A stretch of 64,000 nt of DNA from Selenomonas sp. oral taxon 920 (GTDB lineage: Bacteria; Bacillota; Negativicutes; Selenomonadales; Selenomonadaceae). Of the stretch, positions 35,037 through 42,763 are shown in pieces. The first letter of the stretch is position 1; every line of letters begins with the position of its first letter. The position numbers and the translations under genes are program-made. A model generated the notes under the pieces. That model made no database searches and had not been told where the DNA came from. It worked only from the letters and a program-made list of their open reading frames with translations. The stretch is taken from NCBI RefSeq assembly GCF_001717585.1, contig NZ_CP017042.1:2310301-2374300 (forward strand), given 5' to 3'.

Positions 35037-35765
35037 ATGAAGATTGCGGTGCTCGATGACAATCCGAACGATCTGCACACGCTCTGCATGACACTCGACA
35101 CGATCTGTTCGGATCATATGCCGCGCCCTATGATTCGCGCGTTCACGGATGATAAGAAATTCCTTGCACATATGTCCTCCGCGCGCGCCGACATTGTCTT
35201 TCTCGACATCTATCTGGGCGAGCGCACGGGCATCCGTACGGCACAGATTCTGCGCTCCTTCAATACAAACTGCGCGATCATCTTTGTGACGACGAGCCGC
35301 GAGCACGCGGTCGAGGCATTCGGCGTGACGGCGGCGCACTATCTCATCAAGCCCGTCACGGAGGCAGGGGTGCGCGAGGCACTGTCGCGCACGCCGTTCT
35401 TCAAAAAGGATCGTCCCACCATCACGCTCACGATTGACTATACAGAGGAGCGCGTCCCCATCGAAAACATTCGCTATGTCGATGCGGACGGGCGCCGCTG
35501 CTCGTTCCATCTGACGGACGGCACGACACTCTCTCCCTATATGACGCTCGCCCGCGCACGGGAGCTGCTCGATGCCATGCCGATGTTCCTCTCCTGCCAC
35601 CGCAGTCTGCTGGTCAATATGGACTATATCCATCAGCTGACTGCGGACGGCATTCTGCTGGCGGACGGCACACTCCTGCCGATTGCGACGCGCCGCAGCA
35701 GCGAGGTCGAGCACAGCTACCGCGCCTATATGCTGAAGAAGATGCGTGCGGGATTTTCGTCATAG
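35037..35765 (+). CDS. LytTR-family response regulator
   Basis: Two-component regulator of the AgrA type. I choose ATG 35037 (AAGGGGG upstream; first codon of the receiver domain); longer reads add a non-homologous stretch. Product 242 residues: receiver domain (1-120) with acidic pocket D7/D8, phospho-acceptor D57 in VFLDIYLG and K in LIKPV; LytTR DNA-binding domain (about 135-235) with IRYVDADGRRCSFHL and SCHRSLLVNMDYI. It is followed 10 bases later by the kinase genes. Confidence 0.93.
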   Translation: MKIAVLDDNPNDLHTLCMTLDTICSDHMPRPMIRAFTDDKKFLAHMSSARADIVFLDIYLGERTGIRTAQILRSFNTNCAIIFVTTSREHAVEAFGVTAAHYLIKPVTEAGVREALSRTPFFKKDRPTITLTIDYTEERVPIENIRYVDADGRRCSFHLTDGTTLSPYMTLARARELLDAMPMFLSCHRSLLVNMDYIHQLTADGILLADGTLLPIATRRSSEVEHSYRAYMLKKMRAGFSS

Positions 35766-35775
35766 GAGAGGACTC

Positions 35776-37176
35776 ATGCACCCATCGCCGATGATCGAAC
35801 TCATGCAGTATCCGCTTGCCGTACCGATGGTAACGCTGCTGTATACGGCGGTTCACATTCTGCCCGTCAACCTGATCCGTCTCTACATCTTTCGCCGCTA
35901 TCTGCGTTTTGCTCCGCTGCCGATCATTGCGGGGCTGCTCCTGCTCACGGGGATCGAGGCCGCCATCCAGATCGAGGCCGTCACGGTATTTTCGCGGCGC
36001 ATCGCCTTTCCGTTTCTCTTTTTTATCTTCTTCTATCTGCTCGCGATGACGCGCGTGCCGATCGGCAAGCAGATCTGCATTCTCATCCCCCCGGGGCTGT
36101 TCTGGTTCGCCATGCAGACGGTGATCTACGCCGTGGAGGATGCCTGTCCGATCTTCGATGTGCCGTTCCTGCTCTCGGGGCTTTGCACGATTGCCTGCCT
36201 CCCCATTGCTGTGCCGCTTTTTCTGTACTATGGGCGCACGATCGCCGCACCGCTGCTTGCGGATGATTCCTTTGATGCGGTATGGACGCCGCTCGCATGG
36301 CTGGGCATGCTGATTCTGGTGCTCACGATCCTGCTCTCGCCGTTCAATGATCTGCGGACACATACGGCACTCTTTGTTCGTCTGAGCGGGGCGGTCGGCG
36401 GTTTCTGCTGCATCGGTCTGGCACTCTATGCCATGAATGCGCGGCTGCGTCAGCGTGCACTGCGCGAACAGGCTGCACGCGAGGCGGAGATGGCGGCGGT
36501 CACGCGTCAGAATGCGGCGCGGATGGAGGAAAATGACCGCACGACGCGCACTTTTCGCACGCAGTTCACAGAGATGATTGCTGCGGCGCGGGCGATGCTC
36601 GCACAGGGAGACACGGCGGGCATCGAGCGGCTGATGGGCGACGCCGCATCTCTGATCCAAACACGCTGCGCGCCCGTCTGTGCAAATGAGACGGTGAATA
36701 TTCTCGTCGGCTATTGGCAGCCAATCTTTGAACGGCTCGGCGTTCAGACGGCATACCGCATTGAGGTTGGTGCGGAGAATCCGATTGCCCCGCTCGATCT
36801 GACGGCGATCCTCGGCAATCTGCTCCGCAACGCCGCCGAGGCACTGGAACGCGTCGCGCCCGATGCCCCGCGCATCCTGCGTCTCGCACTCGTTCATCAG
36901 GGGGACACGCTCTTTCTGACGGCAGACAACAGCTATGACGGAGAGCTGCGTTACGATGCAGAGGAGCATCTGCTCTCGTCCAAGCGCGGCTATACCGAGC
37001 GCGGCATCGGTATGGAGAGCATACGCGCGAGTCTGGAGCACTATGGCGGAACAATGGAGATTGCGGCGGAGGGCGAACTCTTTGCTGTCTCGATTGTACT
37101 GCAGGCGACGGCGGACAGCGCGGCAAACGGCGCGCCGACGCGGACGGACGGCTGCGAGGAGGGCGGCAGATCATGA
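35776..37176 (+). CDS. AgrC-like half-kinase with ATPase domain, no phospho-His
   Basis: Product 466 residues, ATG with AGGAGAGG upstream. About six membrane helices (1-220), a coiled segment, and a GHKL ATPase domain (about 300-445) with N-box ILGNLLRNAAEA (N348, N352) and G-box ERGIGMESI. In the dimerisation region the alignment with AgrC-type kinases is clear (RTFRTQFTEMIAAARAMLAQGD) but the expected phospho-accepting His-Asp reads T262-Q263. It therefore should not autophosphorylate in the usual way. The partner encoded next has the missing His. An ATGA overlap at 37173-37176 couples the two. Confidence 0.88.
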   Translation: MHPSPMIELMQYPLAVPMVTLLYTAVHILPVNLIRLYIFRRYLRFAPLPIIAGLLLLTGIEAAIQIEAVTVFSRRIAFPFLFFIFFYLLAMTRVPIGKQICILIPPGLFWFAMQTVIYAVEDACPIFDVPFLLSGLCTIACLPIAVPLFLYYGRTIAAPLLADDSFDAVWTPLAWLGMLILVLTILLSPFNDLRTHTALFVRLSGAVGGFCCIGLALYAMNARLRQRALREQAAREAEMAAVTRQNAARMEENDRTTRTFRTQFTEMIAAARAMLAQGDTAGIERLMGDAASLIQTRCAPVCANETVNILVGYWQPIFERLGVQTAYRIEVGAENPIAPLDLTAILGNLLRNAAEALERVAPDAPRILRLALVHQGDTLFLTADNSYDGELRYDAEEHLLSSKRGYTERGIGMESIRASLEHYGGTMEIAAEGELFAVSIVLQATADSAANGAPTRTDGCEEGGRS

Positions 37177-38039
37177 CCGACACAGAGATTCGGCTGCTGC
37201 ATACACTCGTGTGTGCCCCGCCCTTTGACCTGCTCGTTTTCTATGTCTTTCGTGAGCGGCTGCGTTTTGCGCGGAGCTGCGTCCTCGTCGGCTATATGCT
37301 TCTCCTCGTACTGACACAGTGCATACAGATGACGGCCGGGCTTGACATGTCGCTGACTGCCCTCCTGTGCCGTCCGCTCGCCGTACTCTATATGACGGCG
37401 ACGATTCATGACCGCCCGCTGCGCGTGCTCTCGATCGCCCTGCTCGTCTATCCGCTGCTGATGCTTGCGGGGACGATTGGTGCGGCGGCGGAGCATTTCT
37501 TCGGCGCAGGACTGCCGCCGGGACTGTGGAAATGTCTGCTCGTCCCCATGATGTTCCTCCTCGTCCTGCCCGCCGCGCTGCATACGATCCGTCACCTGCT
37601 CATGCCGATGCTGTCCGTTGATGATCGGCGGCTCTGGCTCTATCTCTGCGGCTATGAGGTGATTCTCGTCGCGCTCGCGGTCGCTGCGGATCCATCGGGC
37701 ACATCGGTGCAGCCGACGATCATCGCTGCGCGGCTGCTGCTCCCGCTCGCCCTCATCCAATACCTGCGCGTATCGAACCTCCTCGTACGCTATACGGAGG
37801 AGGGCAACGCACTCCACACACGGCAGCTCCATGAGCAGATGATTCGCAGCAGAGAGGAGGCGCGTTATCAAACGATGCTCGCCCTATGGCGCAGCTCGCG
37901 CCGTATGCGTCACGATCTCAGACACCATATGATGGTGGTCGCGCAGCTCGCGCATGAGGGCAGCCGCGCACGGCTTGCCGCGTATCTGGACAATCTCACG
38001 GAGCAGTTCTCCGCGCAGAAGGCAGAGAAACACAGGTAA
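37173..38039 (+). CDS. AgrC-like half-kinase with phospho-His, no ATPase domain
   Basis: Product 288 residues. About six membrane helices (12-205), then a dimerisation helix with the phospho-acceptor box RRMRHDLRHHMM (H247, D248) and AYLDNLTEQF. The protein stops there with a normal stop codon; no GHKL domain follows, and the next 160 bases contain no remnant of one. It can dimerise and be phosphorylated but cannot bind ATP, so it needs another kinase, presumably the preceding protein, with which it is translationally coupled. Confidence 0.85.
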   Translation: MTDTEIRLLHTLVCAPPFDLLVFYVFRERLRFARSCVLVGYMLLLVLTQCIQMTAGLDMSLTALLCRPLAVLYMTATIHDRPLRVLSIALLVYPLLMLAGTIGAAAEHFFGAGLPPGLWKCLLVPMMFLLVLPAALHTIRHLLMPMLSVDDRRLWLYLCGYEVILVALAVAADPSGTSVQPTIIAARLLLPLALIQYLRVSNLLVRYTEEGNALHTRQLHEQMIRSREEARYQTMLALWRSSRRMRHDLRHHMMVVAQLAHEGSRARLAAYLDNLTEQFSAQKAEKHR

Positions 38040-38048
38040 AGACAGAAA

Positions 38049-38126
38049 ATGACGGATACTTGTGGGAACGTTATAGCATATCAAACGATACAGCAGTCTT
38101 GGTGCCCCAAACCCTATCATCTATAA
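38049..38126 (+). CDS. Possible 25-residue peptide downstream of the kinases
   Basis: A short frame starting ATG 38049, nine bases after the half-kinase stop, encoding MTDTCGNVIAYQ and a C-terminal part with SWCPKPYHL. It has two cysteines and an aromatic tail, features seen in some signalling peptides, but the ribosome site is weak (AGG only) and no processing motif is visible. It may be chance. Confidence 0.2.
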   Translation: MTDTCGNVIAYQTIQQSWCPKPYHL

Positions 38127-38135
38127 CCCTTTATT

Positions 38136-38164
38136 TTGCCAATCCTTTCGTGATATGCTACAAT
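38136..38164 (+). promoter_or_regulatory. Promoter of the DUF805 genes
   Basis: TTGCCA, 17-base spacer, TACAAT with extended TGC. Confidence 0.75.
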
Positions 38165-38200
38165 GAGGACGTTTTCATAATATATAGTAAGGAGAATCAA

Positions 38201-38692
38201 ATGCACCAAATCGACAACGGCATCAAGGAGAACTTCTTTCGATGGGACGGGCGGCTGAACCGTCTGCGCTTCCTCAAGCGTCTCCTCGCGCTCACAGGGA
38301 TCGGCATCGGCCTCTACATCCTCATGGGAATCCTCCTCGTCACCTCCACGGATACGTTGATGCATCCGGATGAGAATACGGTCATGGGAATCTACGGGCT
38401 CTTCACCCTGCTCAGCATTCCCATCACCGTCTCAAGCTATATGCTGATGATCCGCCGCCTGCACGACATCGGGCTCTCGGGCTTCTTCGTCCTGTTCGCC
38501 CTCGTCCCGATCGTCAGCCTCGGATTTCTGCTCTACATCCTCTTCAAAATGGGGACGGCGGGCGACAACGCCTACGGTGCCGACCCGCTCGGCGCTGCGG
38601 CTGCCGCGCCGGAACCCGAGAATCCATATGCACGCAGGGCGTATACGGACGCTCCGACGGATATCCAGCCGCCCAAAGATCCGCAGAACTGA
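38201..38692 (+). CDS. DUF805 membrane protein
   Basis: Product 163 residues; ATG 38201 follows AAGGAG by 6 bases. Typical DUF805 pattern: FRWDGRLNRLRFLKRLLAL at the N-terminus, membrane helices, the RRLHDIGLSGF signature after the third helix and GDNAYGADP near the end. The C-terminal tail (about 135-163) is Pro/Ala-rich. The molecular function of DUF805 proteins is unknown. Confidence 0.85.
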   Translation: MHQIDNGIKENFFRWDGRLNRLRFLKRLLALTGIGIGLYILMGILLVTSTDTLMHPDENTVMGIYGLFTLLSIPITVSSYMLMIRRLHDIGLSGFFVLFALVPIVSLGFLLYILFKMGTAGDNAYGADPLGAAAAAPEPENPYARRAYTDAPTDIQPPKDPQN

Positions 38693-38704
38693 CAGGGCAC
38701 TGTC

Positions 38705-39793
38705 ATGAATGATGCAATATTTACAACGAGAGGCAGGCTTACCCGCCGTGACTATGCACTGACCATCGCAGAACTCTGCGGCGGTATGTCCCTCTGCAGC
38801 TTCGCCGCCATCTCCGCATTGCTGCCGCTGACCTACCTCACAGCGACGGCATTCTTTCGTGAGGAAAGCGCCGCGTTCTGGACGCTCCTGATCATGGGGC
38901 TTGCCGGTCTCTTCACACTCTCCGCCATCCTCCTGCCGCTCCTCGCCATCCCCGCCACCGTGCGGCGGCTGCACGACATCGGCTGCGGCGGCTGGCTTGC
39001 CTTCCCGCTGATCCTCGCGAGCCTCGTCGCTCTCGGTCTCCCTGTCCTCTTCTTCTCTTTCTTCGCCGCACTGTTCGAGGGGATGAACCGCATCCCCGAC
39101 CTCACCATGTTTGACAGCCCCGATGAAATGGGCTTCATCTTCGGCATGCTCGTATCTCTCTATGTCGCCCTTTGTCTTATCTCCTTCTTTATCCTGTCCT
39201 TCTACGGCGCATGGATCTTTCTGAAAAAGGGGGCACCCGCCGCGAATCGCTACGGAGAACTGCCCGTCGAGGAGGCAATCCCCTCCGTACGCGCGGCATT
39301 TCTCAGCAGCACGGGGACGATTGCACGCAGACCGTTCGTCCTGCGCACCCTGATCGTCCTCGCCGCTGCAGGCATCATCGTCCCCACCGTCGGCCAGAGC
39401 GTCCTCTCCCCCTTCGCCGCCATTCTCAAATCCCTTGGTCTCGCTCCCATCGGCTCCGACTTCTTCGCGCTGATCATCGGCGGCACAATCTACCCGCTTG
39501 CCGCGCTTCCGCTCGTCCTGCGCCGCCTCCGCAGCATTGGACGGAGCTCATGGGAGGCCGTCATGGTCTTCGCGATGCTCCTGCCCAACCTCATCTCCAC
39601 CGCAGAGATTTCCCGCTTCCTCGGCAGCCTTGACATGCTCGAGGAGGATGACATCGGCGCTGCCGTCATCGAGGAGTTCCTCTCCATCGGCACGACGGAC
39701 GACACGGCGTTTATCACACTCTGGGTACTCTGCGCCGTGCTGTCGTTCGTGGGCGCGGTGCGGCTTCTCAGGGCGGATACCTCCGCAGGCTAG
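38705..39793 (+). CDS. Double DUF805 membrane protein
   Basis: Product 362 residues made of two DUF805-like halves, each starting with TxGRLTRRDYAL or STGTIARRPFVL and each containing a short-chain RRLHDIG or RRLRSIG motif; about eight membrane helices. It starts 12 bases after the single-domain DUF805 gene, so the pair arose by duplication and fusion. A small zinc-ribbon gene follows. Confidence 0.82.
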   Translation: MNDAIFTTRGRLTRRDYALTIAELCGGMSLCSFAAISALLPLTYLTATAFFREESAAFWTLLIMGLAGLFTLSAILLPLLAIPATVRRLHDIGCGGWLAFPLILASLVALGLPVLFFSFFAALFEGMNRIPDLTMFDSPDEMGFIFGMLVSLYVALCLISFFILSFYGAWIFLKKGAPAANRYGELPVEEAIPSVRAAFLSSTGTIARRPFVLRTLIVLAAAGIIVPTVGQSVLSPFAAILKSLGLAPIGSDFFALIIGGTIYPLAALPLVLRRLRSIGRSSWEAVMVFAMLLPNLISTAEISRFLGSLDMLEEDDIGAAVIEEFLSIGTTDDTAFITLWVLCAVLSFVGAVRLLRADTSAG

Positions 39794-39878
39794 GGGAATG
39801 GGGCGCATCTGTAGCGCGCGATACATGCCGCCTTTTGAAACTCTCACAGATCATCCGCATACAGAAAGCGAGGCAATC

Positions 39879-40157
39879 ATGTTCTGTCCCAAATGCAGCA
39901 AATTCGTCCCCTCCTCCGCCAATGCCTGCCCGAACTGCGGCATCCCCATCATCAGCGGCTTCTCTCCGAACTACGGCGCTGGCTTCGATCTCGGCGCGGA
40001 TGACACAGAGAGCCGGAGCGATGCAAAGCCGCGCAAGGTACAGGACTCTGACCTCTATGACGATGTGCCGGATATGGACAACGTCATTGCAGATGAGAGC
40101 AAGTCCTCCGGCATCGGCAGCAAACTTAAATCCCTGTTTGGATTTGGGAAGGGCTGA
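39879..40157 (+). CDS. Small zinc-ribbon protein
   Basis: Product 92 residues, ATG 39879 with GAGG 6 bases upstream. N-terminal zinc ribbon with two CxxC pairs (MFCPKCSKF and ACPNCGIP), then an acidic unstructured part and a basic C-terminal end (GSKLKSLFGFGKG) that could touch membrane. No enzymatic domain. Co-directional with the DUF805 genes and followed by a strong terminator. Confidence 0.8.
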   Translation: MFCPKCSKFVPSSANACPNCGIPIISGFSPNYGAGFDLGADDTESRSDAKPRKVQDSDLYDDVPDMDNVIADESKSSGIGSKLKSLFGFGKG

Positions 40158-40167
40158 CTCCGCTGCA

Positions 40168-40208
40168 AAAAAATGAGCTGTACGCATCTGGCGTACAGCT
40201 CATTTTTT
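40168..40208. terminator. Bidirectional terminator
   Basis: Perfect 18-bp stem starting AAAAAATGAGCTG, 5-base loop, T6 on either strand; it serves the zinc-ribbon gene and the converging 40222 gene. Confidence 0.92.
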
Positions 40209-40221
40209 ATCTGAACGAAAT

Positions 40222-41025
40222 TTAGTCGGTAAAGTCGCGCTTGAACACCTCGGGGTACACATCCCGCCGCAGGGTCAGCTCAAAGCTGCCGGCAGCGTAC
40301 GAGGCAATGTCGTAGGGGTTGTAAAAGACGTGGAGATCATTGTTCGCATCGAGCATCCATATGAGATACTCCTGCCATTCACCGCCGTCATGATACTCTG
40401 CCAGTGCCTCGTCAATGTCATGCGTAAAGAGATCTTTCTCCCGCCCGGGATACTGCTTGCGGAAGGCATCCGCAAGGGCAAGCAGGAGGATGTCACGCCC
40501 CGCGACAATCTCGTCGATAGAAATTGGTTCGCCCGTCTCCGCATGGAGGTTCACCGTCACGATCCCGTGCAGCGGGTGCGCGCCGCCGCTGTACGAGGCG
40601 CTCTGCAGAGCAAAGCTGACGACCTCGTCATCGATCCGCCCCCAACGGTCAACAACGCTGTACTCATAGTAGGGAAATGAGGGCATCAGCTCGCTCGCCG
40701 CCCTTTCCAAATCCTCCTCCGCATCATCGCTGTGCCGCCTTTGCTCCATGCTCCAGTTGCGGAGGGTGCGCTGCAGCACGGGGTAGTCGTCCCCCACAAC
40801 GGTGATCTCGGGAAAGCTGACCCATGCGACCATGCGCCCGTCCACGTACAGCACGCGGCGCTGATCCTCAACCTTCAGCCACGGGAAAAGCTTCGGCTCC
40901 GCACTCTTCGCGTTGTCCTGCACCTCTGCAGCAGGCTCCTCTTCGTACGTCGCTGCCGCCTGTGCAGACGAGAGCCCGCCAAGCGCCAAAAGAGCCATCA
41001 GCCCTGCAAGAACCTTCCGTTTCAC
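40222..41025 (-). CDS. Secreted DUF3298-like protein
   Basis: Product 267 residues. GTG 41025 is chosen since AAGGGAG lies 8 bases upstream; ATG 41031 is too close to that site. Signal peptide 1-24 (LAGLMALLALGGLSSAQA). The middle and C-terminal parts match the DUF3298/RsiV-type extracytoplasmic fold: PEITVVGDDYPVLQRTLRNW, ASYSGGAHPLHGIVTVNLHAETGEPISIDEI and the late aromatic FYNPYDIASYAAGSFELTL. No anti-sigma domain is attached, so it is probably a stand-alone envelope protein, possibly binding peptidoglycan fragments or lysozyme as some relatives do. Confidence 0.83.
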   Translation of the reverse strand: MKRKVLAGLMALLALGGLSSAQAAATYEEEPAAEVQDNAKSAEPKLFPWLKVEDQRRVLYVDGRMVAWVSFPEITVVGDDYPVLQRTLRNWSMEQRRHSDDAEEDLERAASELMPSFPYYEYSVVDRWGRIDDEVVSFALQSASYSGGAHPLHGIVTVNLHAETGEPISIDEIVAGRDILLLALADAFRKQYPGREKDLFTHDIDEALAEYHDGGEWQEYLIWMLDANNDLHVFYNPYDIASYAAGSFELTLRRDVYPEVFKRDFTD

Positions 41026-41060
41026 GTCCATTGCTCCCTTCAAAATCCTTCCAAACTGAG

Positions 41061-41089
41061 AAAAGACTCCTCGCCGTGAGAAGTCTTTT
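41061..41089 (-). terminator. Terminator after tRNA-Arg
   Basis: AAAAGACT...AAGTCTTTT stem just past the tRNA 3' end, T4 on the minus strand. Confidence 0.75.
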
Positions 41090-41099
41090 GTGCCGTCAA

Positions 41100-41176
41100 T
41101 GGTGCGATTGGCGCGAGTCGAACGCGCGACCCTCTGCTTAGGAGGCAGATGCTCTATCCATCTGAGCTACAACCGC
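41100..41176 (-). tRNA. tRNA-Arg (anticodon CCU)
   Basis: Minus-strand cloverleaf of 77 bases with encoded CCA. Acceptor GCGGTTG pairs with CAATCGC; D-stem GCTC/GAGC; anticodon stem TCTGC/GCAGA around loop CTCCTAA, anticodon CCT (reads AGG); T-stem GCGCG/CGCGC with TTCGACT loop; discriminator A. A promoter-like TTGCAT, 17 bases, TACACT precedes it. Confidence 0.96.
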
Positions 41177-41284
41177 ATCGTATCGGGATCATCGATACCT
41201 ATAGAGTGTATCAAATTTGTCTGCGATATGCAAGACCTCACTCCTCTCCGCGCGGCAGAGCGCCAAATCCGCCGCATACAAAAA

Positions 41285-41304
41285 CCCCGCAGATTCCTGC
41301 GGGG
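41285..41304 (-). terminator. Terminator after the DUF2922 gene
   Basis: CCCCGCAG/CTGCGGGG stem with a 4-base loop followed on the minus strand by T4-5. Confidence 0.85.
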
Positions 41305-41324
41305 CCGTGGAATCGGCATTGCCC

Positions 41325-41543
41325 TCAGGCAAGCTGCTCCGTGTCCACCGTCTGGATCGCGATATCCTTGACGGAGACGGGATATGCCTCCCCTACGACA
41401 ATCGCCTTCTTGTCGATGACGTTTTGCAGGCAGGTCGTGACCTCCGCCTTCGTGAGTCCGTCCTTCGGGTCCATGAGGCTCATCGTCAGCTCCTTGCCGC
41501 TCGAGAGTTTCATCGTCATGCGCAGCTGCTTCTTCGTCGCCAT
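41325..41543 (-). CDS. DUF2922 protein
   Basis: Product 72 residues, ATG with AAAGGAGG upstream. Sequence LRMTMKLSSGKELTMSLMDPKDGLTKAEV...VGEAYPVSVKDIAIQTVDTEQL fits the short beta-rich DUF2922 family. These small proteins often occur beside DUF1659 proteins in Firmicutes, as here; no function is known. Confidence 0.87.
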   Translation of the reverse strand: MATKKQLRMTMKLSSGKELTMSLMDPKDGLTKAEVTTCLQNVIDKKAIVVGEAYPVSVKDIAIQTVDTEQLA

Positions 41544-41578
41544 ATGTCATTCCTCCTTTCTTCGGTATTCATGCGTCC

Positions 41579-41794
41579 TCAGTCCTCGAGAACAGCCGTG
41601 TCCGTGCGCGTCACCAGGCTCAGTCCGTGCTTCTGGAGACCCGCAAAGCCGCGCCCAACCGTGAGCGCATCCGCATCTGCAAGGTTCGGTGCAAGCCCGT
41701 TGATCGTGCGGTACTTGTAGATGGTCTTGCCATCCGTGCCGACCCCCGTGATGACCTTGAGCGTGACCTTGCTCGCTGCATTCTTGCGTGCCAT
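41579..41794 (-). CDS. DUF1659 protein
   Basis: Product 71 residues. ATG 41794 follows GGAG by 9 bases; an upstream start at 41803 would place the ribosome site in the gene. Basic N-terminus, TLKVITGVGTDGKTIYKYRTINGLAPNLADADALTVGRGF and a beta-rich pattern typical of DUF1659. Paired with the DUF2922 gene 35 bases downstream, presumably one operon. Confidence 0.86.
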   Translation of the reverse strand: MARKNAASKVTLKVITGVGTDGKTIYKYRTINGLAPNLADADALTVGRGFAGLQKHGLSLVTRTDTAVLED

Positions 41795-41889
41795 GTGGAT
41801 CAACTCCTTTCTCTTTTCATATCTGCAAGCGCTTTACACGGGAATACCTGCCGCAAAAGGGAAAAGGAGGAGGCGGGCATAAAAAATTC

Positions 41890-41918
41890 TTTACAAGCGA
41901 ACAAATTTTCTATATAAT
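41890..41918 (+). promoter_or_regulatory. Strong promoter of the 42028 gene
   Basis: TTTACA, 17-base spacer, TATAAT; five of six and six of six matches. Confidence 0.8.
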
Positions 41919-42027
41919 GCTGTTCAGAAAGGAACGGGTGATCGTTTTATCGTGACTCGTGCCTGTGCGCTGCGCCGGCGGCAGGCAGGAGGGGCAGCGA
42001 CGCGCTGCCCGCAGAAAGGAGAAAAAA

Positions 42028-42549
42028 ATGAACCGGACGAAAAGGGAGAGGCTCCTGCAGCGTCTGCCGGCACCGGCGGACATTCTCGCACTCGTACCAG
42101 AGCATGGCGAAGGCGGCGGCAGCGAGACCGTCATCCATACCACGGCAGGGGGCAGTCTGTGCCTGTCCGCCACAACCGAATACATCCTCTCCTGCCTTGC
42201 CGAACGCGAGGACAAGGAGCTGCGTCTCATCCGCCGCAATGCGGCACGGCTGCTGGCACGGCGGCGCAACATCATCCTCCCCATCCTGCACGGATGCGTG
42301 CTCGCGCCCATCATGGTGCAGCACGTACAGAAGCGCAGCGGCAGACTCGGCTACGTCAACATCGCACGCAGACCCCTCATCGCGCACAGCACACGCGGCA
42401 CCGATCTCGCCCTGCAGAGCGGCACGGTCATCCACTCCCTCTGGCAGCTGCCCACCGTAAAGCGGCTCATGTACGAGGGACGCGCCCTCCACTACAAGCT
42501 GCTCCTCGACGTGCAGTGTCAGCTGCGCCGCATCGAGACGTTTGCGTAA
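42028..42549 (+). CDS. Basic hypothetical protein
   Basis: Product 173 residues, ATG 42028 after AAAGGAG. Arginine-rich, no signal peptide, no membrane helix. Segments: VIHTTAGGSLCLSATTEYILSCL, a basic helix RRNAARLLARRRNIILPILHG, then QKRSGRLGYVNIA and HSLWQLPTVKRLMYEG. The central strands and the GYVN part faintly recall ComK-type competence regulators, but the similarity is too weak to name it. A near-consensus promoter and a strong terminator frame it as a single-gene unit with high expected expression. Confidence 0.7.
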   Translation: MNRTKRERLLQRLPAPADILALVPEHGEGGGSETVIHTTAGGSLCLSATTEYILSCLAEREDKELRLIRRNAARLLARRRNIILPILHGCVLAPIMVQHVQKRSGRLGYVNIARRPLIAHSTRGTDLALQSGTVIHSLWQLPTVKRLMYEGRALHYKLLLDVQCQLRRIETFA

Positions 42550-42554
42550 ACAGC

Positions 42555-42603
42555 AAAGACTGCCCTGCAAAGCCGAATTTTGGCTTCGCAGGGCAGTCTT
42601 TTT
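42555..42603 (+). terminator. Terminator after the 42028 gene
   Basis: AAAGACTGCCCTGC pairs with GCAGGGCAGTCTTT, extended by an inner GCC/GGC, ending in T5. Confidence 0.9.
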
Positions 42604-42706
42604 ATGCTGCTGCTTTGAATGTTCATCGTTATCTTGATTTCCATGATGTTTCCTATCTATTCTATCGCAGGTTTCTGCCGTTTCGATAGGGCTTCGGGAA
42701 ATTTGG

Positions 42707-42739
42707 TTGATTTTTATGCCGCATTCCTGTATGATACAG
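42707..42739 (+). promoter_or_regulatory. Promoter and operator of the Rrf2 gene
   Basis: TTGATT (42707-42712), 17-base spacer, TATGAT (42730-42735). A perfect palindrome CTGTATGATACAG (42727-42739) covers the -10 box, a likely autoregulatory Rrf2 site. Confidence 0.7.
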
Positions 42740-42763
42740 ATACAGAACAACGGAGGGTACAAT

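Noticed and set aside
37173..38039. Frameshift explaining the missing kinase domain
   Set aside because: No GHKL motif in any frame of the next 160 bases; the gene ends at a normal stop before a new promoter.
42028..42549. Naming the protein ComK
   Set aside because: Only a faint pattern of strands and a GYVN segment agree; not enough to assign.
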